From Rikenellaceae bacterium (GTDB lineage Bacteria; Bacteroidota; Bacteroidia; Bacteroidales; Rikenellaceae): DNA of 22,792 bases. The position numbers and the translations under genes are program-made. The notes under the pieces were generated by a model that was not told the DNA's origin, made no database searches, and saw only the letters and a list, made by a program, of their open reading frames with translations. The DNA lies in contig JAJBVQ010000236.1 of the NCBI GenBank assembly GCA_020859745.1, positions 1 to 22,792 on the forward strand. Reading direction: 5' to 3'. This document shows positions 15,910-22,792 of this stretch, piece by piece; position 1 is the stretch's first letter; every line of letters begins with the position of its first letter.

Positions 15910-17370
15910 TCATGCCTGCTCCACCAACCGTTTCAGGTACGTCCAGACCTTGCCTACACTGGCGATCTCCACCCTCTCGGCCGGGGAATGGACGCCCCGC
16001 AAAGTAGGTCCCGTGGAGATGATGTCGAGATGCGGATACCGGGTCAGGAACAGGCCGCACTCCAGCCCCGCATGGATCGCTTTGATCTTCGGCTCGACGC
16101 CGAACAACTCCTTATAGATCCCGGCAGAGAGCTGCACCAGCGGCGAATCCGGATTCGGCGCCCACCCTGGATAGCCGTCGGTATGCTTTACTTCCGCGCC
16201 GGCCAACGAGAACACGACCGCTACCCGGTCGGCAATGTCCCGCTTGGCACTCTCCACCGAACTTCGCTGCGAAGTGGTGATCACGATCTTTCCCTCCTCC
16301 GGCATTTTCACGGAAGCCAGGTTCGTCGAAGTCTCCACCAACCCCGGCATGGCAAAACTCATCGCCATAACACCGTGGGGCACAGCATACAGCACGTCCA
16401 ACAACCGCCGCTGCGCATCGGTCGGCAGCACCGTTGCAGGCACTTCGGCCGCCGCCTCCAGCACAATCTTCATCGAAGTCTCCGTATGCTTGTACTCCGC
16501 TACAATCTCATCCGCCAATTCCCGAAAGGCTTGGCCTGCCGCTGCCACTCGAGATACCGGCATGGCAACGATCGCCTCCGCTTCCCGAGGAATGGCGTTC
16601 CGCAGGTTTCCCCCATCGAACCGGCACACCCGCAATCCATGATCTTTCGCCAGATTCCACAGGATACGGTTCAGCACTTTATTGGAATTGGCGAACCCTT
16701 TCTCGATATCATCTCCCGAATGTCCCCCGTGCAGGCACGAAACCTGCACCGTAAAGTATTTGTATTCCGCAGAGGAGGGCGCCGCCTCCGGAACATAAGC
16801 CATCGTTGCGATCGTGTCGATCCCCCCGGCGCAACCGATAAAAATTTCCCCTTCGTCCTCCGAGTCGAGGTTGATCATCCGGTTTCCGGTCAGCATCCCT
16901 TCGCCGAGGTTCATCGCCCCGGTCAATCCCTGTTCCTCATCGACAGTAAACAGGGCCTCGATCTTAGGGCACCGCAACTCTTTGTCAACCAGCACCGCCA
17001 TCTGCAACGCCATGCCGATCCCGCAGTCCGCCCCCAGCGTCGTTCCTTTCGCCCGGACCCACTCGCCGTCTACATAGGCCGGGATCGGGTCGTTCTCGAA
17101 ATCGATTCCCACCCCGGCATCTTTCTCGCACACCATATCCATATGGCTCTGGAGGATCAGCGCCGGTTCGCCTTCACGACCCGATGAGGCCGGGCGGACG
17201 ACAACGATATTCCCTTTGGCGTCCCGCCTGTGTTCCAGCCCGTTCCGGTTTGCAAAAGTTTCGATAAAAGCCTGAATTTTAGATTCTTTCTTGGAAGGAC
17301 GCGGCACCCGGGTGATCTGTTCGAATATTTCCCACACGATCCGGGGTTCGAGTTCTGAGATTTGTTTCAT
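15910..17370 (-). CDS. pepD: Aminoacyl-histidine dipeptidase (peptidase D, M20C family)
   Basis: PepD hydrolyses Xaa-His and related dipeptides in the cytoplasm using two metal ions. The start at 17370 (MKQISELEPRIVWEIFEQIT) gives 486 residues, matching the length of E. coli PepD; the open frame extends upstream but would overlap the ispF start. Metal and catalytic residues are in place: H76 and D78 in SHMDMVCEKD, D115 in LGADCGIGMA, the Glu pair E145/E146 in TVDEEQGLTG, and D169 in NLDSEDEGEIFIGC. The dimerisation/lid region carries CLHGGHSGDDI and NAIPREA. The C-terminal metal-domain return includes AIHAGLECGLF and GVHSPAERVEI. It is divergent from ispF across only 64 bp, so the promoters must be close together. 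I see no functional link between the two. Confidence 0.96.
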   Translation of the reverse strand: MKQISELEPRIVWEIFEQITRVPRPSKKESKIQAFIETFANRNGLEHRRDAKGNIVVVRPASSGREGEPALILQSHMDMVCEKDAGVGIDFENDPIPAYVDGEWVRAKGTTLGADCGIGMALQMAVLVDKELRCPKIEALFTVDEEQGLTGAMNLGEGMLTGNRMINLDSEDEGEIFIGCAGGIDTIATMAYVPEAAPSSAEYKYFTVQVSCLHGGHSGDDIEKGFANSNKVLNRILWNLAKDHGLRVCRFDGGNLRNAIPREAEAIVAMPVSRVAAAGQAFRELADEIVAEYKHTETSMKIVLEAAAEVPATVLPTDAQRRLLDVLYAVPHGVMAMSFAMPGLVETSTNLASVKMPEEGKIVITTSQRSSVESAKRDIADRVAVVFSLAGAEVKHTDGYPGWAPNPDSPLVQLSAGIYKELFGVEPKIKAIHAGLECGLFLTRYPHLDIISTGPTLRGVHSPAERVEIASVGKVWTYLKRLVEQA

Positions 17371-17403
17371 GGGATGTAAAATTTTTAGATAGGATAAAAT
17401 TAA

Positions 17404-17411
17404 TAAATTTG
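17404..17411 (+). promoter_or_regulatory. ispF promoter, -7 element
   Basis: TAAATTTG matches TAnnTTTG exactly and ends 23 bp before the ispF ATG, implying a leader of about 18 nt. The 64-bp gap to the divergent pepD start holds no clear -33 TTG and no exact -7 element for pepD. Confidence 0.55.
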
Positions 17412-17434
17412 CCTTAGAATCATTCCATTTCAGC

Positions 17435-17920
17435 ATGAACAATTTTCGTATCGGCAACGGGTTCGATGTGCACGCATTGGCGGAAGGACTGCCGATGTGG
17501 CTCGGCGGCATTCGCATTGAACATAATAAAGGCTTCGTAGCTCACTCGGACGGCGACGTCCTGATCCACGCTTTGTGCGACGCCCTGCTGGGGGCGCTCG
17601 CCCTGGGGGACATCGGGCTCCATTTCCCGGACAACGCGCAGGAGTTCAAAGGAATAGACAGCAAAGTGTTGCTCGAACGGTGCATGGGACTGGTTGGCGA
17701 GAAAGGGTATAAACTGGTGAATGCGGACTGCACGATACTGGCGCAGGCCCCGAAGTTGCGTCCCCACATCGACCGGATGCGCGAAACCCTGACCCCGATT
17801 TTAGGAGTTCCGGTCGATGACCTCTCGATCAAGGCGACGACGACCGAGCGACTCGGGTTCACGGGGCGGGAAGAGGGTGTCGCAGTCTATGCCACAGTGT
17901 TGCTCTGCCGGGAAGAATAG
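17435..17920 (+). CDS. ispF: 2-C-methyl-D-erythritol 2,4-cyclodiphosphate synthase
   Basis: IspF converts CDP-methylerythritol 2-phosphate to methylerythritol cyclodiphosphate with release of CMP, in the MEP route to isoprenoids. The 161-residue length is typical. Zinc ligands D11 and H13 lie in GNGFDVHAL, with H45 in HSDGDVLIHALCDALLGA. GDIGLHFPD follows as in other IspF proteins. The CDP-binding stretch IKATTTERLGFTGREEG contains T136 and E138. The active site normally forms between subunits of a homotrimer. The start at 17435 puts the DVH motif at the usual distance from the N-terminus. The gene appears monocistronic, followed by the hairpin at 17951-17989. Other MEP genes are not in the window. 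Confidence 0.97.
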   Translation: MNNFRIGNGFDVHALAEGLPMWLGGIRIEHNKGFVAHSDGDVLIHALCDALLGALALGDIGLHFPDNAQEFKGIDSKVLLERCMGLVGEKGYKLVNADCTILAQAPKLRPHIDRMRETLTPILGVPVDDLSIKATTTERLGFTGREEGVAVYATVLLCREE

Positions 17921-17950
17921 GGCCGCGCCACACCAACAGACCGAAGCCAT

Positions 17951-17989
17951 AAAAAACGGGGGCCTGCACCAAATGGTGCAGGCCCCCGT
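17951..17989 (-). terminator. gap terminator, shared by convergent ispF
   Basis: A perfect 15-bp GC-rich stem (17956-17970 with 17975-17989) has a 4-nt loop. On the minus strand it is followed by six Ts (plus-strand A run 17951-17956). It lies 23 bp beyond the gap stop codon, so it is a strong intrinsic terminator for gap. The same stem lies 35 bp after the ispF stop but lacks a T run in that direction. Confidence 0.85.
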
Positions 17990-18012
17990 CCTGATTAGAT
18001 GAAAAAACCGTA

Positions 18013-19017
<1,005 letters not shown>

Positions 19018-19085
19018 AACTTTGAATGTTTTTATTGTGTTGTTGGTAATTTCCGGGGAACGAAAGGAACCTACTGTTCCGACTG

Positions 19086-19116
19086 CAATTTTAATAAATT
19101 TTTTAAAACCATACAA
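19086..19116 (-). promoter_or_regulatory. gap promoter (-33 TTG and -7 element)
   Basis: On the minus strand TTG (19114-19116) is separated by 20 nt from TAAAATTG (19086-19093), which differs from TAnnTTTG at one base. The spacing fits the Bacteroidetes primary sigma consensus. The predicted leader is about 64 nt. No hairpin terminator separates this promoter from the end of the upstream glycosyltransferase gene, so some read-through into gap is possible. Confidence 0.6.
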
Positions 19117-19154
19117 TTTTTACCCGCGCTTTCTGCAACGCAGGCAAAAATCGT

Positions 19155-20102
19155 TTACAGCCTTTCGTCCACCAGGTAGCGGTTCCGCTCCGGCGCGGAG
19201 CGGTTGACCATCTCGCCCAAAAATCCGGCCAGAAAGGTCTGCACGCCTAAACCGACCGCCAAAAGGGCTATGTAGAACAGCGGCTGGTCGGTCACCGGCC
19301 GCAGCGGCATACCGTGGTGCTGCAAATACAGTTTCTCGGAAATAAGGTATATGGTGATGACCAGCCCCACCATGAACATCAGCGTCCCCAGACCCCCGAA
19401 AATATACATCGGCCGCCGCCCGAACCGGGTCATAAAAAGCACCGTCAGCAGGTCGATATACCCCTTGACCATCCGCTCCCAACCGAATTTGGAGACGCCG
19501 AACTGCCGCGCCCGGTGCTGCACCACCTTCTCCCCGATGCGACGGAACCCCGCCTGCTTGGCCAGTATCGGGATGAAGCGGTGCATCTCGCCATACACTT
19601 CGATCGACTTGACCACCTTTTTCTTATAGGCTTTCAGCCCGCAGTTGAAGTCGTGCAGTTTGATCCCGCTGGTCACACGGGCGGTAAAATTGAAGAACTT
19701 GGACGGCAGGGTCTTCCCCATCGGGTCGTACCTTTTCTGTTTCCAGCCCGACACCAGATCGTAGCCCTCTTCCGTCACCATCCGGTACAGCTCCGGGATC
19801 TCGTCCGGCGAGTCCTGCAGGTCGGCATCCATCGTGATCACCACCTCCCCCTGCGCGGCATCGAAACCGCAATACAGGGCCGGCGACTTGCCGTAATTCC
19901 GGCGGAACCGGATCCCGCGTATGCCCGGATAAAGCTCCTTCAAACGCGTGATCGTTCCCCACGAATCGTCCGTAGAACCGTCGTCCACGAAAATCACCTC
20001 GTACGAGAAGCCGTGCTCCCCCATCACGCGGGAGATCCACTCCATCAGGGGAGTGAGCGACTCCTCCTCGTTATATACCGGAATGACAAGCGAAATATCC
20101 AT
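19155..20102 (-). CDS. Family 2 glycosyltransferase, DPM1/GtrB-like, membrane-anchored
   Basis: The 315-residue protein has a GT-A fold catalytic domain (about 1-230) and two C-terminal membrane segments (about 233-256 and 274-298). Motifs are SLVIPVYNEEESL at the N-terminus, VDDGSTDDS at 39-47, the metal-binding DAD at 92-94 in ITMDADLQDSPDEIPEL, and the loop QHRARQFGVSKFGWER at about 195-210. This set is typical of transferases that move a sugar from a nucleotide donor to a polyprenyl phosphate (dolichyl-phosphate mannose synthase, GtrB, ArnC relatives). The exact donor and acceptor are not predictable. It is the last gene of a probable operon with the DUF4199 gene (73 bp upstream) and the Sua5/YciO gene. 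A role in envelope glycan synthesis at the inner membrane is likely. Confidence 0.92.
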   Translation of the reverse strand: MDISLVIPVYNEEESLTPLMEWISRVMGEHGFSYEVIFVDDGSTDDSWGTITRLKELYPGIRGIRFRRNYGKSPALYCGFDAAQGEVVITMDADLQDSPDEIPELYRMVTEEGYDLVSGWKQKRYDPMGKTLPSKFFNFTARVTSGIKLHDFNCGLKAYKKKVVKSIEVYGEMHRFIPILAKQAGFRRIGEKVVQHRARQFGVSKFGWERMVKGYIDLLTVLFMTRFGRRPMYIFGGLGTLMFMVGLVITIYLISEKLYLQHHGMPLRPVTDQPLFYIALLAVGLGVQTFLAGFLGEMVNRSAPERNRYLVDERL

Positions 20103-20175
20103 TCTGTCCTTTCATAACTATATCAAATAGAACGGGCGCCCCACGCCCGGAATTATACCGGCCCGGCCGAACGGG

Positions 20176-20739
20176 TCACTGCAACGGCGGCATCGGGTTA
20201 TACGGCGGGCGGTACCGAACGATCGCCGCTGTGAACAGCGCCAGGAACCCGCCCTGGAGCAGCATCGCAATCATATTGGCGAAGACCACTGCGAAAAGGT
20301 TGTGCATCAGCGCCATCCCCGCCCTGGCCTGTTCGGCGGTCATCAGGCCCGACGAAACAGACATCTCCGCCACCCGTTCCATGGCCTGCCCGAAATAAAC
20401 CGGATCGACCACCTCGGTCAGCAGGAAGTATCCGGCCCCGTACACGATACCGCTCAACATGGAAACCAGCAGCGAGAAACCGAAAGCCTTGCCGTAGGTA
20501 AAGCCGTTCGGGCGCAGCACCGGGTCCGGCGGACACAAGGCCGCAGCCCGGCGCCCGTATATGATGAGTATGGCCCCTATCGCCGCGAAATTGGCGAACG
20601 AAAGGAAACCGACCAGAAATCCGCCTGTGTTCCGGGCCAGGTACTGTAACACCATGATCAGGAACATCGCCAGCCCGAGCACCATGCCGCCCGTGAGCAA
20701 CTCCCCCCTGTATTTTTGCCTGCGCTCTTTTTCGTCCAT
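20176..20739 (-). CDS. DUF4199-type integral membrane protein, function unknown
   Basis: The 187-residue protein has four predicted membrane segments at about 12-33, 39-61, 84-107 and 147-174. A charged N-terminus (MDEKERRQKYRGELL) is probably cytoplasmic, and a soluble or amphipathic stretch (about 112-145, DPVYFGQAMERVAEMSVSSG) lies between TM3 and TM4. Length, topology and the GKAFGFSLLVSMLSGIVYG pattern fit the DUF4199 family of Bacteroidetes, which has no established function. The start at 20739 lies 5 bp after the stop codon of the upstream Sua5/YciO gene, so the two are cotranscribed and perhaps translationally coupled. The glycosyltransferase gene follows. The pairing with a polyprenyl-phosphate glycosyltransferase suggests an accessory or flippase-like role, which is a guess. 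Confidence 0.8.
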   Translation of the reverse strand: MDEKERRQKYRGELLTGGMVLGLAMFLIMVLQYLARNTGGFLVGFLSFANFAAIGAILIIYGRRAAALCPPDPVLRPNGFTYGKAFGFSLLVSMLSGIVYGAGYFLLTEVVDPVYFGQAMERVAEMSVSSGLMTAEQARAGMALMHNLFAVVFANMIAMLLQGGFLALFTAAIVRYRPPYNPMPPLQ

Positions 20740-20744
20740 AACCG

Positions 20745-21359
20745 TTAAAATTCGAGTTCCTGCCGTCCCTGCCGCACAACCTCCACCTCACCGCTGGCAG
20801 TGCAGTCCACTACCGTGGATGCGAAATTGTCCCCCATGCCGCCGTCGATCACCGCGTCCACCGCCAAATAGCGTTCGTGGATCAGCTCCGGGTCGGTAAT
20901 ATATTCGATCTCCTCCCCCACATCGTCCGTCCGCACGGAGGTGGTCACCAACGGCATCCCCAGCTCCCGCACGATAGCCTGCGCAATGGAGTTGTCCGGA
21001 ATCCTGATCCCCACCGTCTTACGCCCGATCATCACCTTGTCGGAGATCCGCGACGAAGTGGGCAGGATAAAGGTGAACGGCCCCGGCAGGTTCCGTTTGA
21101 GCAGTTTGAAGACCAGGTTGTCCACCTTGGCGTATTCGGCCACCTCGCCGATCTCGGAGCAGACGATGGACATCTCCGTGGAATCCTTGCCCCCGCGTAT
21201 GGTTCGCAGCCGCTCGATCGCCTTGGGCTGGTCCAGCGCGCACCCCAAGGCATAGACCGTATCGGTGGGATAGACGATCACCCCGCCGCCGCGAAGGATA
21301 TCAGCCACCTGCCGCACCGTGCGTTCGTTGGGATTTTCGGGATATAACTTGATTATCAT
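20745..21359 (-). CDS. Sua5/YciO/YrdC family protein (threonylcarbamoyl-AMP synthase-like)
   Basis: The start at 21359 gives 204 residues beginning MIIKLYPENPNERTVRQVAD; the frame is open further upstream through the SRP RNA gene but that part is not coding. The YrdC fold is shown by GGVIVYPTDTVYALGC (25-40), PGPFTFILP, KTVGIRIPDNSIAQAIV, PLVTTSV and a C-terminal STVVDCT followed by VVRQGRQE. The family makes threonylcarbamoyl-AMP from threonine, bicarbonate and ATP for the t6A37 modification of tRNA. This sequence looks closer to the YciO branch: the region after LRTIRGGK (58-65) lacks the usual K-x-R followed by proline of TsaC. It may be the working TsaC of this organism or a YciO of unknown role. 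It is the first gene of an operon, with a promoter abutting the ATG. Confidence 0.88.
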   Translation of the reverse strand: MIIKLYPENPNERTVRQVADILRGGGVIVYPTDTVYALGCALDQPKAIERLRTIRGGKDSTEMSIVCSEIGEVAEYAKVDNLVFKLLKRNLPGPFTFILPTSSRISDKVMIGRKTVGIRIPDNSIAQAIVRELGMPLVTTSVRTDDVGEEIEYITDPELIHERYLAVDAVIDGGMGDNFASTVVDCTASGEVEVVRQGRQELEF

Positions 21360-21363
21360 GGCA

Positions 21364-21371
21364 CAAAGGTA
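21364..21371 (-). promoter_or_regulatory. Promoter -7 element abutting the Sua5/YciO start (leaderless mRNA likely)
   Basis: On the minus strand TACCTTTG is an exact match to TAnnTTTG and is followed by TGCC and then the ATG. The SRP RNA promoter has the same TTTGTGCC arrangement directly before the RNA 5' end. By analogy transcription should begin at or next to the A of the ATG, giving an mRNA without a leader. The -33 region shows only CTTT at near-normal spacing. Confidence 0.6.
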
Positions 21372-21419
21372 ATGAATAAATGGATTCGCGGAAAGCGCGC
21401 GCACTACCCTGCCGGAAAT

Positions 21420-21426
21420 AAAAAAA
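21420..21426 (-). terminator. T-run terminator of the SRP RNA
   Basis: Seven Ts on the minus strand (plus-strand A run) directly follow the CTTACCCAC 3' end of the SRP RNA. The closing stem of the RNA itself supplies the hairpin. Confidence 0.75.
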
Positions 21427-21526
21427 GTGGGTAAGCTACTTGCATCGCACCGCTGCGACCGCCTACCCTTGCTGCCTTCCGGCCCTGGGGGATTCAGCAG
21501 GAGCTGGTCGTACAAGACTTACCCAC
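21427..21526 (-). ncRNA. ffs: Small signal recognition particle RNA (4.5S type)
   Basis: Read on the minus strand, a 100-nt RNA begins GTGGGTAAG and ends CTTACCCAC, so its ends pair over 9 bp. The centre contains CAGGGCCGGAAGGCAGCAA: a GGAA tetraloop (bases 21477-21480) closed by GCC/GGC and flanked by CAGG and AGCA. These are the conserved domain IV features that bind Ffh. Inner pairing (CGACC with GGTCG, GGCCG region) fits the single long hairpin of bacterial small SRP RNAs, without an Alu domain. It has a full promoter directly upstream (21531-21561) and a T run directly downstream. The RNA and Ffh form the particle that targets nascent membrane proteins to FtsY and SecYEG. The ends are inferred from the pairing and promoter spacing and could be off by a few bases. 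Confidence 0.93.
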
Positions 21527-21530
21527 GGCA

Positions 21531-21561
21531 CAAAAGTAAGCCATTTTTCCGATTTCCCCAA
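21531..21561 (-). promoter_or_regulatory. SRP RNA promoter (-33 TTG, 20-nt spacer, -7 TACTTTTG)
   Basis: The minus strand has TTG (21559-21561), a 20-nt spacer and TACTTTTG (21531-21538), an exact TAnnTTTG. The predicted RNA 5' G is 5 nt after the element. This is the most complete Bacteroidetes-type promoter in the window. Confidence 0.75.
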
Positions 21562-21589
21562 CCCGCGCCGGCGGTTTTCGTTTTTTGCG

Positions 21590-21597
21590 TACCTTTG
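21590..21597 (+). promoter_or_regulatory. mltG promoter -7 element
   Basis: TACCTTTG matches TAnnTTTG exactly and ends 24 bp before the mltG ATG, implying a leader of about 20 nt. No TTG is seen at the -33 position. It is divergent from the SRP RNA promoter within 30 bp. Confidence 0.55.
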
Positions 21598-21621
21598 GCT
21601 TTGCAAAACAGGAAATCCCTC

Positions 21622-22716
21622 ATGGCAAAGACGAAGACCTCCCGCCGCATAAGCCCCGCAAAAGGCAAACACCGGAAACTCTCGGCCCGCGGCATCGCCG
21701 TTATCGCGGCGCTGGCCCTGATTCTGGTTGTGATCGCCGGGGCGATCGGCTGGAAGCAATACGACTACCGTTTCGGCACGGCCATCGTCCGCAGCGGCAC
21801 CGTGCAGGTGAGCACGGGAACGACTTTCGATAAATTGAGCCGGATACTGGCCGACAGCGGTTACGTGAAGAACATCCGCAAATGGGAGTCTTACGCCCGG
21901 TCGAACGGCATGGACAGCGTGCGGGCCGGGAACTATGCGCTCAAGAGCGGAACATCATACCGCACGGCGCTGACCGATTTCCGTTACGGGCGACAGACCC
22001 CGGTTCGGCTGACGTTCAACAACATCCGGACGATGGACCGGCTGGCGGGAGTGGTGTCGAAATATATCGAAGCGGACTCACTGACGATCCTGAAAACCTT
22101 ACGGGACACGGATATTATCCGCGAAACGGGGCTGACGAAAGCGACTTTTCCGTCGCTCTTTATCCCGAACACTTACGAGGTTTACTGGACGATGACGCCT
22201 GAAGAGTTTGTGGCGCGGATGAAGAAGGAGCACGACCGTTTCTGGAACGACGAGCGGCGCGCGCAGGCCAAAAAGCTGGGCTACACGCCGGAACAGGTGG
22301 CGACGATCGCTTCGATCGTGATCGAGGAGACCAAATTCAAGGGCGAGATGACGCAGGTCGCGGGGGTCTACGTGAATCGTTTGCGGGCGGGAATGCCGTT
22401 ACAGGCGGATCCGACGGTGAAGTTCGCGCTGGGCGACCCGTCGATCCGGCGGGTGCTCCTGAAACACTTGGAATACGACTCGCCGTACAACACGTATAAA
22501 TATGCAGGACTGCCGCCGGGGCCGATCTGCGTGCCGTCGATCACGGCGCTGGACGCGACGCTGGCCTATGCGGACGAGGGCCAAAAGCATAACTATTACT
22601 ATTTCTGCGCAAAGGCGGATTTCTCGGGGCGGCACGCTTTTGCACGGACTTTGCCGGAGCATAATCGGAACGCGGCGGCCTATGCGGCGGAACTGAACCG
22701 CCGGGGCATCCGCTAA
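21622..22716 (+). CDS. mltG: Endolytic peptidoglycan transglycosylase MltG (YceG-like)
   Basis: MltG is an inner-membrane enzyme that cleaves nascent glycan strands within the chain and is thought to set where synthesis ends. The start at 21622 gives 364 residues with a basic cytoplasmic N-terminus (MAKTKTSRRISPAKGKHRK) and one membrane segment at about 23-43. A LysM-like/periplasmic region follows (SGTTFDKLSRILADSGYVKN style, then RAGNYALKSG). The YceG catalytic domain covers about 175-364. The catalytic Glu lies in ASIVIEETKF (E235/E236). Family motifs VAGVYVNRL, MPLQADPTVKFALGD, SPYNTYKYAGLPPGPICVPS and HNYYYFCAK are present in order. A longer open frame runs upstream through the SRP RNA gene and is rejected. 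Its neighbours on the right lie outside the window. The 76 bases after the stop show no gene or clear terminator. Confidence 0.95.
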   Translation: MAKTKTSRRISPAKGKHRKLSARGIAVIAALALILVVIAGAIGWKQYDYRFGTAIVRSGTVQVSTGTTFDKLSRILADSGYVKNIRKWESYARSNGMDSVRAGNYALKSGTSYRTALTDFRYGRQTPVRLTFNNIRTMDRLAGVVSKYIEADSLTILKTLRDTDIIRETGLTKATFPSLFIPNTYEVYWTMTPEEFVARMKKEHDRFWNDERRAQAKKLGYTPEQVATIASIVIEETKFKGEMTQVAGVYVNRLRAGMPLQADPTVKFALGDPSIRRVLLKHLEYDSPYNTYKYAGLPPGPICVPSITALDATLAYADEGQKHNYYYFCAKADFSGRHAFARTLPEHNRNAAAYAAELNRRGIR

Positions 22717-22792
22717 TTTTTTAACCGTTGGATTATTTACTACCCTTATGGGATTGCCGCTTTTAAAAAAGTTTCCTGCGGCGAGCGTAGCG

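Noticed and set aside
17371..17517. N-terminal extension of PepD to 17517.
   Set aside because: It would overlap the ispF coding region, adds residues absent from known PepD proteins, and the 17370 start gives the usual length.
19018..19116. N-terminal extension of GAPDH to 19116.
   Set aside because: MSKIKVGINGFGRIG is the family N-terminus, and the upstream stretch contains the gap promoter.
21427..21621. Upstream extension of the mltG frame, and of the Sua5/YciO frame on the other strand, across 21360-21530.
   Set aside because: Both would run through the SRP RNA gene. The internal starts at 21622 and 21359 give standard family N-termini and have promoter elements just upstream.
22717..22792. 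Possible terminator or gene start after mltG.
   Set aside because: The 76 bases contain an AT-rich partial palindrome but no stable stem followed by a T run and no convincing start codon with a coding frame.

Overview
The window looks like the chromosome of a Bacteroidales bacterium, most like an Alistipes or other Rikenellaceae member. That placement rests on two SusC/SusD outer-membrane pairs, a BACON/fimbrillin-type lipoprotein, a Bacteroidetes-style FabI, a DUF4199 membrane protein beside a DPM1-like glycosyltransferase, and several exact matches to the Bacteroidetes -7 promoter element TAnnTTTG. The genus is an inference; the phylum-level call is firm.

Layout. 1-5589 (+): a SusC-like TonB-dependent transporter, cut by the window start, and its SusD-like lipoprotein, followed by three consecutive hairpins (5599-5743). 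5779-6885 (-): an orphan class I/II aminotransferase. 7189-8643 (+): a lipoprotein with BACON-type repeats and a fimbrillin-like C-terminal half. 8705-9586 (-): fabI. 9694-9756: a strong terminator for the next operon. 9883-15592 (-): a second, complete SusC/SusD pair in opposite orientation to the first. 15910-17370 (-): pepD, divergent from ispF (17435-17920, +). 18013-19017 (-): gap, with a good promoter and terminator. 19155-21359 (-): a probable operon of a Sua5/YciO-type protein, a DUF4199 protein and a GT2 glycosyltransferase. 21427-21526 (-): the small SRP RNA. 21622-22716 (+): mltG.

How it fits together. Housekeeping functions (type II fatty-acid synthesis, glycolysis, MEP isoprenoid synthesis, dipeptide turnover, peptidoglycan processing, protein targeting) surround two related nutrient-uptake systems. 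Neither SusC/SusD pair has a glycoside hydrolase, protease, sulfatase or regulator beside it here, so the substrates cannot be read from context. The two susC genes are paralogous and oppositely oriented. They share exact DNA blocks of 38-55 bp, so they form a large imperfect inverted repeat of about 15 kb span.

I did not find a wholly new system. The observations most worth checking are the inverted susC duplication, a probable leaderless transcript for the Sua5/YciO gene whose promoter matches that of the SRP RNA, and the BACON-fimbrillin lipoprotein. I saw no tRNA, rRNA, CRISPR array, insertion sequence or prophage gene.
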